A DNA stretch of 32,430 nucleotides, taken from a virus. The notes under the pieces are model-generated. The model saw nothing but the letters and a program-made list of their open reading frames with translations, searched no databases and had not been told where the DNA came from. Made by a program: the position numbers and the translations under genes. Each line of letters opens with the position of its first letter. Position 1 is the first letter of the stretch. Shown here piece by piece: positions 6,759-12,628 of this stretch. The stretch is from the IMG/VR virus record IMGVR_UViG_3300037174_000080, positions 1 through 32,430 of that record, one strand, 5' to 3'.

Positions 6759-6980
6759 CTAGTGCGTCCATTTTCCAATGCGCAGACATTCAACGATGTG
6801 TTTCGCCCAACCCTGTGAACTGAATTGCTTCCCGTCTTCCATAGTGACTGATTCGCTTTCGTCGCTGTAGAGGACACGTTCAACGACAACTCCATTCAGG
6901 CGAACGACGCCCTCGCCGAGATAGTTAGGGGGCGGAACATCGAGAACATCGCCAGTCAGATCGTTGCGAAAACTCGCCAT
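6759..6980 (-). CDS. Hypothetical small protein
   Basis: 73 residues, GAGGAGG upstream of the ATG at 6980. The composition is that of a small soluble beta-rich domain (VLDVPPPNYLGEGVVRLNGVVVE, SVTMEDGKQFSSQGWAKHIVE). The pattern of a short strand run followed by W-containing helix recurs in phage accessory proteins, but no family is recognised. The C-terminus GKWTH lies 43 bases from the pentapeptide gene start. Confidence 0.62.
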   Translation of the reverse strand: MASFRNDLTGDVLDVPPPNYLGEGVVRLNGVVVERVLYSDESESVTMEDGKQFSSQGWAKHIVECLRIGKWTH

Positions 6981-7028
6981 GCTTCCCTCCTCAGCTACGC
7001 CCCTGGGCGCCGGTTACTGCCGCGTGAT

Positions 7029-7403
7029 CTAGCGTATGAGCGCAGAAAGATAGTCTTTGCGACGGGCGGTTGTGCGCTTCACATTCTCCTCGCATCGCTC
7101 CATTGCCGCTGCAGTTTGAGCCTTGCATAATAGCGTTAATTCAACGGCTTCATTGAGGTCTGCAATTTCGCGGACCTGTTCTGCGCTTAGCGCACCCGCG
7201 ACCGGCTGCGGCTCGGTTGCCTTGACGCGCTTAGTGCCCTTGTCGCTGCGCGGTTTCTTCGCGGGCTTCGGGCTGTTTGCGGGGGTGGGATCTGCTGGGA
7301 CTGCCTGCGCGTGCAGGAGCGCGTTCACCTTCGCCTGCTTCTCCGCCAACTGCTCTTCCGTCATGTTCAATTCGTGCAATGCGTCTTTCTCGGATGTGGT
7401 CAT
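7029..7403 (-). CDS. Hypothetical protein with basic Lys/Pro-rich linker
   Basis: 124 residues from the ATG at 7403 (AGGAG upstream, rather long spacing). Two helical segments, ~1-32 (EKDALHELNMTEEQLAEKQAKVNALL) and ~70-124, flank a basic linker NSPKPAKKPRSDKGTKRVKA. The basic linker suggests nucleic-acid contact. No family recognised. Confidence 0.62.
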   Translation of the reverse strand: MTTSEKDALHELNMTEEQLAEKQAKVNALLHAQAVPADPTPANSPKPAKKPRSDKGTKRVKATEPQPVAGALSAEQVREIADLNEAVELTLLCKAQTAAAMERCEENVKRTTARRKDYLSALIR

Positions 7404-7407
7404 GCGT

Positions 7408-7689
7408 TTACTGCTCCTTCTTGAGACGCTTAATCTGCTTACGAGCCAGATCGAGCTTATGTTGTGTAGCCTGCACTGCAAGTTTCAGATCGTCATCCTT
7501 CGCCCAGTAGGTGCGGCATGGAGAGATGTGCTCGATAATGCAATCAATGGGAGCCCAAACGCTATAGGAATTTGGCTCGGATTTTTTGCCAAGGTAGATA
7601 CCAGTCGGGCGGAAATCCGCTCCATCGAGTTGGTTGTACTGCACTGAGAATCCTGTCGGGAATCTTACGGTTATCATCTGCGTATCCAT
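7408..7689 (-). CDS. Hypothetical protein with C-terminal helix
   Basis: 93 residues, AGAAGGA directly upstream of the ATG at 7689. The N-terminal half is beta-like (MITVRFPTGFSVQYNQLDG, then a WAPIDCIIEHI strand) and the C-terminal third is a long basic helix (LAVQATQHKLDLARKQIKRLKK) with heptad spacing. Similar architecture (short beta unit followed by coiled coil) is seen in phage accessory proteins. Function unknown. A stable hairpin lies just upstream of its ribosome-binding site (7701-7732). Confidence 0.66.
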   Translation of the reverse strand: MDTQMITVRFPTGFSVQYNQLDGADFRPTGIYLGKKSEPNSYSVWAPIDCIIEHISPCRTYWAKDDDLKLAVQATQHKLDLARKQIKRLKKEQ

Positions 7690-7700
7690 TCCTTCTTTCT

Positions 7701-7732
7701 GCGGGCGGCCAGTCTGAGGTCAAGCCGCCCGC
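7701..7732. other. Perfect 9-bp inverted repeat upstream of a minus-strand ribosome-binding site
   Basis: GCGGGCGGC (7701-7709) and GCCGCCCGC (7724-7732) are perfect complements with a 14-base loop. On the minus strand it sits about 12 bases before the ATG at 7689 and just before AGAAGGA. No T-tract follows, so a terminator is unlikely; control of translation or RNase processing of the long leftward transcript is the better guess. Confidence 0.55.
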
Positions 7733-7776
7733 GCTCAGTGCGCCCACGCTGCGGAGGTCAGACAGGGCGCGCGAGG

Positions 7777-8388
7777 TTATGCGGCTTCGTCCAGTAGCCG
7801 GTTAAGCTCCGCAAGCATGTCCACTTGCAAAAGCGCCGCGTTATCGATTAGGAACCGGTCTGCATCCTTTTCGTCAAGTACCCCCAATCCGGCCAGAATT
7901 CGTGGGTCCAATCCTTCTCGTGATGGACGCGCAGAGGCTTGCGTCTCTATCGGCGCCTTCTTAGATACGACTCTGTGCATAACCGTCTCCCATGCCTTCT
8001 TGCGTCCCTGAGGAACGGTGATCGGCATGTCCTCGGCAATGTCGGGCGAACCCCACACGCGAATGCAGTCCAACGTCTCGCGCCCGAACTTGGTTGTGGT
8101 CGGATAGATGGTGACGCGCTTATCGATCCATGAATGCGGGTCCGAACCGAACATGCGATAGAGACAGAAACCGTTCGTCTTGTTGAGGACGAGTTGGAGC
8201 GGGCGCTCCTTGATCTTGACCACCCATTCCGATTTCGTCTTATTGTTCTCGCCGATCAGATCCTCTCCCATGATTTGAATGATCGTGACCGTGACCTTCT
8301 GGCCCTTGAGCATGTCGGCCTTGAGGAACCTGCCTGGATACATCTCGGAATAACTTCCCGGTAACGCTCGTGCTGTTTCGTCTGCCAT
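7777..8388 (-). CDS. Phage DNA-recombination partner, putative ssDNA-binding (OB-fold-like) protein
   Basis: 203 residues, AAGGAG upstream of the ATG at 8388. It begins with a conserved phage pattern, YSEMYPGRFLKADML, then strands KVTVTIIQI, the stretch QLVLNKTNGFCLYRMFGSD, WIDKRVTIYPT and IRVWGSPDI, followed by a linker and C-terminal helices. This family is found beside exonuclease genes in many phages; the five-strand pattern suits an OB fold and a single-strand binding or annealing role. It is directly downstream of the PD-(D/E)XK exonuclease gene, which supports a two-component recombination function. The fold is inferred from the strand pattern only. Confidence 0.7.
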   Translation of the reverse strand: MADETARALPGSYSEMYPGRFLKADMLKGQKVTVTIIQIMGEDLIGENNKTKSEWVVKIKERPLQLVLNKTNGFCLYRMFGSDPHSWIDKRVTIYPTTTKFGRETLDCIRVWGSPDIAEDMPITVPQGRKKAWETVMHRVVSKKAPIETQASARPSREGLDPRILAGLGVLDEKDADRFLIDNAALLQVDMLAELNRLLDEAA

Positions 8389-8441
8389 TTGCTGCTCCTT
8401 ATGTGAGGGCTACGGCTTGCGCCAAGTGTGCCTCTTTGCGA

Positions 8442-9287
8442 TCAATCCTCTTCCATCGCAAACTCGTCTAAACTCTCCGTGTTCTCAGTCGCCCACGCCG
8501 GAATCATGAGGTCCGTTTCTTCCTCGTACTCTGCCGGCCACTTGTTCGTTTCCTCGCAGACGTTCAGGATCGCCTCTAGGTTCTGCCATTCTTCGAGTCC
8601 CTGCAAGATCACGTCCTTGGTGACGCGGTAGACCACGCTTTCATATGGCGGCTTCTTCTCAATCGCCAACAGCTTCATCTTCGGTTCGTGGCCGGTGAGC
8701 GCCTTGTACCCGCTCCAGTACATCGCCATTTTTATGTGATACCCGAGCCGGTACGATTGCGCTCCGAACATGCGCGGCTGGCAGGATACGCACGTCTTCA
8801 AGTCCGCGATCACATGCCCGTCGCAAATCTTGTCCACACGACCTTTGTAGCGGCGACCGCTCACGGGATCGGTCCAGAACATCGATACTTCCATCTTGCC
8901 CTTTGCATCGGCATAGTGGCGTATAGGTGCGTTAACCCGCGCTCCTGTGGCTGTTCCTACCATCGTGTCGCGTTCGGCCTTGGTCACGATCATCTTGTCC
9001 CAATGCGCGGCCCTGAACGCCTCCCACACGCTTCCCCGCCGAACCTTCTCGTTCTCCTCTTCGCCCCACACCGCGAAGTCCCCCACGCGCTCCGGTTCCA
9101 GAATCAGCCGGTGAATAGCCGTTCCTAGCTTCATGGCGTCTGTCGGCGGTTGCGGATGGTCATACATCCATGCGTAGTACATCGGGCTTCTGCGCATGTG
9201 GACCAGGCTCGAACCGTTGAGCGCATCCACTGCCCGATAGTCCTCGAAGTTCATCCCGTAAACGAATCCATCCTCGTGATCGTCCAT
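8442..9287 (-). CDS. PD-(D/E)XK exonuclease (RecE/Cas4-like, phage exodeoxyribonuclease VIII type)
   Basis: 281 residues from the ATG at 9287, chosen for GGAGGAAGC just upstream; the longer frame lacks a site. Motifs of the family are visible: LGTAIHRLILEP (His59), a Glu in GKMEVSMFW (Glu133), GRVDKI (Asp152), VIADLKTC (Asp162 and Lys164), and Y....KMAMYWSGY as the final helix with conserved Tyr. Length and order agree with the RecE C-terminal/YqaJ-like nucleases. Expected to resect linear duplex DNA 5' to 3' to expose single strands for annealing, with the gene at 7777-8388 as partner. Active-site residues are all present. Confidence 0.87.
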   Translation of the reverse strand: MDDHEDGFVYGMNFEDYRAVDALNGSSLVHMRRSPMYYAWMYDHPQPPTDAMKLGTAIHRLILEPERVGDFAVWGEEENEKVRRGSVWEAFRAAHWDKMIVTKAERDTMVGTATGARVNAPIRHYADAKGKMEVSMFWTDPVSGRRYKGRVDKICDGHVIADLKTCVSCQPRMFGAQSYRLGYHIKMAMYWSGYKALTGHEPKMKLLAIEKKPPYESVVYRVTKDVILQGLEEWQNLEAILNVCEETNKWPAEYEEETDLMIPAWATENTESLDEFAMEED

Positions 9288-9408
9288 GCTTCCTCCGTTA
9301 CTTCCCGCGCATCCTACTCCGTGTGAATCTTGCCCCGCCGTTGCCTCTTCAGCCGTGCGCACTATCCAGAGTGCCTCGTAGCAGGGTGTGGGCGGCGGGT
9401 CTCAGGCG

Positions 9409-9807
9409 TTACGCACCTGATGTCAATGTCGATTCCTCATCTTCGCTGAGGAGAGGTTCGCAGCGATACTCTGCAGGCTTCGCGGGGGCGATAAGCTCAC
9501 ACACCGCTGAGCGCTGTATATACACGTTGATGTCCAATCCGGTTGTGTCGTGTCCGATCGTAAGTTGAGTGTCGTCGTACTTTTTGGAGAATGGGCGCGG
9601 CAGCAACTTAACTAGAGCGAGGAACGCGTCCTTGTCTGTGTTATTCCAGAAGTGGATAGCGAAGTAGGGTTGAGGAAGTTCAAGGTCGGGCGCAACTTCA
9701 AGTGCATCCGCCAATATGCGTAAGTCCTTTGCAATTTCGCTTGCTTTAGCTTTTGCCACAGCATCCTCCGATGCGCCCGCTCCAGGGCCGGGTTCTATTT
9801 CAGCCAT
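9409..9807 (-). CDS. Hypothetical protein upstream of the exonuclease
   Basis: 132 residues from the ATG at 9807; the start overlaps the end of the upstream gene by 13 bases and the ribosome-binding site is weak, so coupling is likely. A Gly/Ala/Glu-rich N-terminus leads into a helix (AKDLRILADALEVA), strands around YFAIHFWN, DAFLALVKLL and LDINVYIQRSAVCELI, and an acidic tail. The order resembles small phage proteins with a single alpha/beta domain. No family recognised. About 120 bases without a gene separate it from the exonuclease. Confidence 0.65.
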   Translation of the reverse strand: MAEIEPGPGAGASEDAVAKAKASEIAKDLRILADALEVAPDLELPQPYFAIHFWNNTDKDAFLALVKLLPRPFSKKYDDTQLTIGHDTTGLDINVYIQRSAVCELIAPAKPAEYRCEPLLSEDEESTLTSGA

Positions 9808-10010
9808 GCTTTGATCGCCCACGGAAGAGCTTCCGCAAGCACTTCGACGAGATACCACACCATGCCGATGGCGAGGGTCCAGCGCATCCAACGCGGGAAG
9901 CTCCAGCGAATCTCCGCGTCCTCCAGCACATGTGCGTTTGGCATATCGCGGTCCGGCATCTCTTCGGCGGTGGGCTGCGGGCGGAAACGGGGTTCGTGCG
10001 AGGTGTTCAC
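9795..10010 (-). CDS. Small single-span membrane protein
   Basis: 71 residues, GTG start at 10010 overlapping the stop of the upstream repeat protein (GTGA at 10007-10010). A polar, Pro/Glu/Asp-rich N-terminal half precedes a hydrophobic stretch (WMRWTLAIGMVWYLVEVLAEALPW, residues ~41-64). Likely N-in or N-out single-pass inner-membrane protein. Function unknown. Confidence 0.62.
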   Translation of the reverse strand: MNTSHEPRFRPQPTAEEMPDRDMPNAHVLEDAEIRWSFPRWMRWTLAIGMVWYLVEVLAEALPWAIKAWLK

Positions 10011-11203
10011 GCCTTCACGAACTTTCCAGCCTTGAGCACATAGAACGTATCGGCCTTGATTTTCTTGCCGTCAACTTTTGCAGTTTTGACAGTTTCCACG
10101 TTGCCATCTTTGTCATACTCCGAAAGCACGATCCAGTTGCCTACTGCGGCCCTGGCTTCTCCGCTTTTACCAATCGCCGCTGCAATCGAATTTTTACCCA
10201 TTGCACTTGCGTGGGCAAAGTCGCCGCTGGTGGCGCTGTTGGCGGAGTCGCCGCTGGTGGCGCTGTTGGCGGAGTTGCCGCTGGTGGCGCTGTGGGCGGA
10301 GTAGCCGCTGGTGGCGCTGTTGGCGGAGTAGCCGCTGGTGGCGCTGTTGGCGGAGTCGCCGCTGGTGGCGCTGTGGGCGGAGTAGCCGCTGGTGGCGCTG
10401 TTGGCGGAGTAGCCGCTGGTGGCGCTGTTGGCGGAGTCGCCGCTGGTGGCGCTGTGGGCGGAGTTGCCGCTGGTGGCGCTGTTGGCGGAGTAGCCGCTGG
10501 TGGCGCTGTGGGCGGAGTAGCCGCTGGTGGCGCTGTGGGCAAAGTAGCCGCTGGTGGCGCTGTTGGCGGAGTCGCCGCTGGTGGCGCTGTGGGCAAAGTC
10601 GCCGCTGGTGGCGCTGTGGGCGGAGTTGCCGCTGGTGGCGCTGTTGGCGGAGTAGCCGCTGGTGGCGCTGTGGGCGGAGTCGCCGCTGGTGGCGCTGTGG
10701 GCGGAGTAGCCGCTGGTGGCGCTGTGGGCGGAGTAGCCGCTGGTGGCGCTGTGGGCAAAGTCGCCGCTGGTGGCGCTGTGGGCGGAGTTGCCGCTGGTGG
10801 CGCTGTTGGCGGAGTAGCCGCTGGTGGCGCTGTGGGCGGAGTCGCCGCTGGTGGCGCTGTGGGCGGAGTAGCCGCTGGTGGGAGCACTCTTCGCTTTTTC
10901 GAAGATGAACTTGATACCAAATTCGATTAGCGACTTCCAACTTAGTTCTGCGCCAATCTTGAGCGTCGAGCAGACGCGCTTGCTATCTGCCTCAGTTTGA
11001 TCGCTCACGCCATCCGCCTCAACTTCCGCGTAGCGATTCCCTTGCGCCAATCCGTAGTACGAGAGCGCATCAAGCGGGTTCTCAACGACATGGAAACCCG
11101 AGTTGCAAAGTGAGACTTTGCCCTTATGCGTAAATGTCTCGCCGAGTGCAAACTGATAGTCTCGGCACTTCAAATCCTTATCGAAACCTTTGAATGCCTT
11201 CAC
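10007..11203 (-). CDS. DUF7666-type domain protein with 25 nonapeptide repeats
   Basis: 398 residues from the GTG at 11203, which overlaps the upstream stop (GTGA) and has GGGAGG upstream; a longer frame reads through the upstream gene and is rejected. Residues 1-~105 match the domain KAFKGFDKDLKCRDYQFALG ... LCNSGFHVVENPLDALSYY ... RYAEVEADG seen in many phage and bacterial proteins (DUF7666). Residues ~109-333 are 25 consecutive copies of TSG(Y/D/N)(S/F)A(H/N)SA. The C-terminus (MGKNSIAAAIGKSGEARAAVGNWIVL ... KADTFYVLKAGKFVKA) is a conserved cap. The small-residue array with aromatic or polar positions every nine residues suits a beta-solenoid stalk. Role unknown. Confidence 0.82.
   Translation of the reverse strand: MKAFKGFDKDLKCRDYQFALGETFTHKGKVSLCNSGFHVVENPLDALSYYGLAQGNRYAEVEADGVSDQTEADSKRVCSTLKIGAELSWKSLIEFGIKFIFEKAKSAPTSGYSAHSATSGDSAHSATSGYSANSATSGNSAHSATSGDFAHSATSGYSAHSATSGYSAHSATSGDSAHSATSGYSANSATSGNSAHSATSGDFAHSATSGDSANSATSGYFAHSATSGYSAHSATSGYSANSATSGNSAHSATSGDSANSATSGYSANSATSGYSAHSATSGDSANSATSGYSANSATSGYSAHSATSGNSANSATSGDSANSATSGDFAHASAMGKNSIAAAIGKSGEARAAVGNWIVLSEYDKDGNVETVKTAKVDGKKIKADTFYVLKAGKFVKA
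10205..10879 (-). repeat. Coding minisatellite: 25 x 27-bp units
   Basis: Exactly 675 bases, 25 tandem copies of a 27-bp unit with no spacers. Variation is confined to three codons per unit: TAC/GAC/AAC, TCC/TTT and CAC/AAC; the rest is almost invariant at DNA level. All frames stay open through the array, which gives several long spurious frames on both strands. Confidence 0.95.
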
Positions 11204-11532
11204 CGCGCCGCCTCCCTCACCCACGCCAATATCTGCTGGTGGTACACGCTCAGTAGCACGACCGCAACCACGCCCGCGGTGAACAGCAGTCCAAACGCGA
11301 TCCCGCGAAAGAACAGCACACCATCTGGGCGCACGGTTGGCGCCGGATCTTCGGTGATGCTCAGGCGCTCGGCCACCTGGCGCATGGCCTCCGCCTTCGC
11401 CAGTTCGTATCTCGTAACTACTTCGACGCGGTCGCTCATCTCGGCCAGTTGCGTTAGTTCCCAAGGCGAGATTGTCATCGCGTTTTCATACTGCGCGAGA
11501 ATCCTGTCTACTTCGTCTTGTGTCCGTTTCAT
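11200..11532 (-). CDS. Single-span membrane protein with coiled-coil N-terminus
   Basis: 110 residues from the ATG at 11532, with GGAGGAAAG upstream. The first ~70 residues are charged and helical (KRTQDEVDRILAQYENAM ... RYELAKAEAMRQVAERL), followed by a hydrophobic span (FFRGIAFGLLFTAGVVAVVLLSVY, about 74-98) and a short basic tail. Its stop overlaps the start of the repeat protein. Orientation would place the coiled coil in the cytoplasm. Function unknown. Confidence 0.65.
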   Translation of the reverse strand: MKRTQDEVDRILAQYENAMTISPWELTQLAEMSDRVEVVTRYELAKAEAMRQVAERLSITEDPAPTVRPDGVLFFRGIAFGLLFTAGVVAVVLLSVYHQQILAWVREAAR

Positions 11533-11543
11533 ACTTTCCTCCG

Positions 11544-11639
11544 TTAACCCTTGTGCTTCAATAACATCCGCGATACGCACTCCGCCATAATGGCCACCGC
11601 GAGCGCGAACGCGACTACGGCGGCCTGGAGGGCGGTCAT
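11544..11639 (-). CDS. 31-residue membrane mini-protein
   Basis: Starts at the ATG at 11639 with GGGAG upstream, overlapping the stop of the upstream gene (ATGA at 11636-11639). The product MTALQAAVVAFALAVAIMAE..., with tail RMLLKHKG, is one hydrophobic helix with a basic end, giving N-out/C-in or hairpin-free single-pass topology. Such coupling and a good site argue for a real mini-protein, though it is too short for homology to be judged by eye. Confidence 0.5.
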   Translation of the reverse strand: MTALQAAVVAFALAVAIMAECVSRMLLKHKG

Positions 11640-11824
11640 GCTCTCCCTCTGATCATTCTCGCGCCCTGGTGCACAACCGTCAGGAGGATTGCGTCGGCGA
11701 CAAGTTGCGCGCAATACATAGCGAACGGCCAGTAAGCGCCCACATATGCCACTGCATACGCCCACACGCACTGCGCGAACCATGCGGCGTAGAGGTAGCC
11801 GCATTCCAAGTAGTAGGCGATCAT
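11636..11824 (-). CDS. Aromatic-rich small membrane protein
   Basis: 62 residues. ATG at 11824 overlaps the stop of the upstream gene (ATGA at 11821-11824) and its own stop overlaps the next start. The composition is unusual: many Tyr, Trp, Ala and Cys in two hydrophobic runs (YYLECGYLYAAWFAQCVWAY and FAMYCAQLVADAILLTVV), with a basic tail ARMIRGRA. Probably two short membrane helices. No family recognised. Confidence 0.58.
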   Translation of the reverse strand: MIAYYLECGYLYAAWFAQCVWAYAVAYVGAYWPFAMYCAQLVADAILLTVVHQGARMIRGRA

Positions 11825-12042
11825 TTCGCGGCTCCGGACTGCATGAGACGGTTAATTGTCGCCACCAGCTTAATTGTCGCCACCAGCGCGGCGTTTCGCT
11901 GCTCTAGGAAGGCGTTGCGCTCCTCCAGCACGGCGATTTTCTGGTCGCGCCACTTCACCGCCCCGCGAACGGTGGCGTAGCTGTAGACGCAGCCTTGCTC
12001 ATCTCCCTCTGCGAGCGTCGGCTCCATGCGCGTGTCTGGCAT
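11821..12042 (-). CDS. Short coiled-coil protein
   Basis: 73 residues from the ATG at 12042, which shares one base with the stop of the RHH gene (TGATG); a GTG three bases earlier is an alternative. The C-terminal half is a leucine-containing coiled coil (KIAVLEERNAFLEQRNAALVATIKLVATINRL). Immediate coupling to the RHH protein suggests joint production. A nearly exact repeat of the sequence TTAATTGTCGCCACCAGC near 11852-11886 encodes the VATIKLVATIN part. Confidence 0.6.
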   Translation of the reverse strand: MPDTRMEPTLAEGDEQGCVYSYATVRGAVKWRDQKIAVLEERNAFLEQRNAALVATIKLVATINRLMQSGAAK

Positions 12043-12173
12043 CACTTCGCCGCCGCTGTCAGAATGGATATGAGGAGCGCCCGAAAGCTGATGCCCTGCT
12101 TGACAGCCTTGATCTTCAGGGCCTTGTTTACTTCGTATGGAAATTCTCTGATTTGAAGCGTGTTCGTTTTCAT
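12042..12173 (-). CDS. Ribbon-helix-helix (Arc/FitA-like) DNA-binding protein, 43 residues
   Basis: Starts at the ATG at 12173 and stops at 12044-12042; the next gene starts in the TGATG overlap. The protein begins MKTNTLQIREFPYEVNKAL, with the alternating polar/hydrophobic strand (TLQIREFP) of RHH proteins, then helix A (YEVNKALKIKAVKQG), a turn with GIS, and helix B (FRALLISILTAAA). This is essentially a minimal RHH fold, which would bind DNA as dimers. It is the first gene of the leftward operon and ends 12 bases from a perfect inverted repeat (12185-12209), so autoregulation is likely. Arc-type repressors are known in P22. Alternatives are an antitoxin-like antirepressor; no toxin partner is recognisable. 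Confidence 0.72.
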   Translation of the reverse strand: MKTNTLQIREFPYEVNKALKIKAVKQGISFRALLISILTAAAK

Positions 12174-12184
12174 GGAAATAATCA

Positions 12185-12209
12185 TTGCATAGCTTTCAAT
12201 TCTATGCAA
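12185..12209. promoter_or_regulatory. Operator-like perfect inverted repeat in the divergent control region
   Basis: TTGCATAG (12185-12192) and CTATGCAA (12202-12209) are perfect complements around nine bases. It lies 11 bases upstream of the RHH gene and 73 bases before the first rightward gene, within an AT-rich stretch. The same outer arms with the same 13-base inner gap recur at 15725-15749. A dimeric repressor or activator site for the divergent promoters is the simplest reading. No sharp -35/-10 pair could be assigned. Confidence 0.68.
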
Positions 12210-12254
12210 CACTTATTTTGAATTATTTTTTAGGGATGGGAATCAATGCACCCC

Positions 12255-12269
12255 CGCCCAGTTTGGGCG
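12255..12269 (+). other. Short hairpin just before the ribosome-binding site of the first rightward gene
   Basis: CGCCCA (12255-12260) and TGGGCG (12264-12269) pair around a GTT loop; the site AAAGGAGAG follows directly (12271-12279) before the ATG at 12283. It would be in the leader RNA and may protect or expose the site. The rest of 12174-12282 holds only AT-rich sequence and the operator. Confidence 0.4.
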
Positions 12270-12282
12270 CAAAGGAGAGAAG

Positions 12283-12597
12283 ATGCTCACAGCAATAATT
12301 AATACGCGCTCAAAGGGCCTCATAAAGTGGCCAGCATATGCTGTCAAGGGTCACTGGGCGATTACCGTGCCACTTAAACAGATATGTGGAGCAGAGCCTG
12401 ATTTTACGGCGGACTATGCAATCGTGTCCCATCAGCCAACAGGGTACCGCGTGAGCGCTTGCAAGCGCGCGAAGGATTACACAAAGCGCCTCGAAAGACT
12501 GAATGCCCTGTTTGGTGACTCGAAGACTGTGAAAGGTGTTCTGCGGAAATATGCCAAGTTCTCAAAAGCGGACAAGCATTTTGTGGGCAGAATTTAG
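12283..12597 (+). CDS. Hypothetical small basic protein, first rightward gene
   Basis: 104 residues, strong AAAGGAGAG upstream. The sequence is basic and mixed alpha/beta (AIINTRSKGLIKWPAY ... GYRVSACKRAKDYTKRLERLNALFG ... VLRKYAKFSKADKHFVGRI). Being the first gene after the divergent control region, in the position of an early regulator, makes a nucleic-acid binding role plausible, and the basic C-terminus supports that. No family recognised. Confidence 0.66.
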   Translation: MLTAIINTRSKGLIKWPAYAVKGHWAITVPLKQICGAEPDFTADYAIVSHQPTGYRVSACKRAKDYTKRLERLNALFGDSKTVKGVLRKYAKFSKADKHFVGRI

Positions 12598-12628
12598 GGA
12601 TTTACGTAGTTGACTCCCTAGGAGAGAA

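Noticed and set aside
6179-6823. Plus-strand and alternative minus-strand frames with EVGT or PTSSVP repeats
   Set aside because: Shadows of the pentapeptide array; no start signals and no domain at either end.
10205-10879. CRISPR array
   Set aside because: Units of 27 bp are contiguous without spacers and are in frame within a protein with conserved termini; no cas genes nearby.
10205-10879. Diversity-generating retroelement target (AAC-type variable codons)
   Set aside because: The NAC variation resembles adenine mutagenesis, but there is no reverse transcriptase, template repeat or IMH-like end in the window.
9932-10930. Long plus-strand frame encoding AGGAVGGVA repeats
   Set aside because: It is the antisense reading of the 27-bp array. 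The unit length is a multiple of three, so several frames stay open; the minus-strand frame has the conserved flanking domains and a proper start.
10141-10940. Minus-strand frames rich in TPPTAPPA and RPQRHQR repeats
   Set aside because: Out-of-frame readings of the same 27-bp array with no conserved flanks or ribosome-binding site.
12199-12204. -10 element TAGAAT for the leftward operon inside the inverted repeat
   Set aside because: No acceptable -35 at 16-18 bases; kept as a possibility only.
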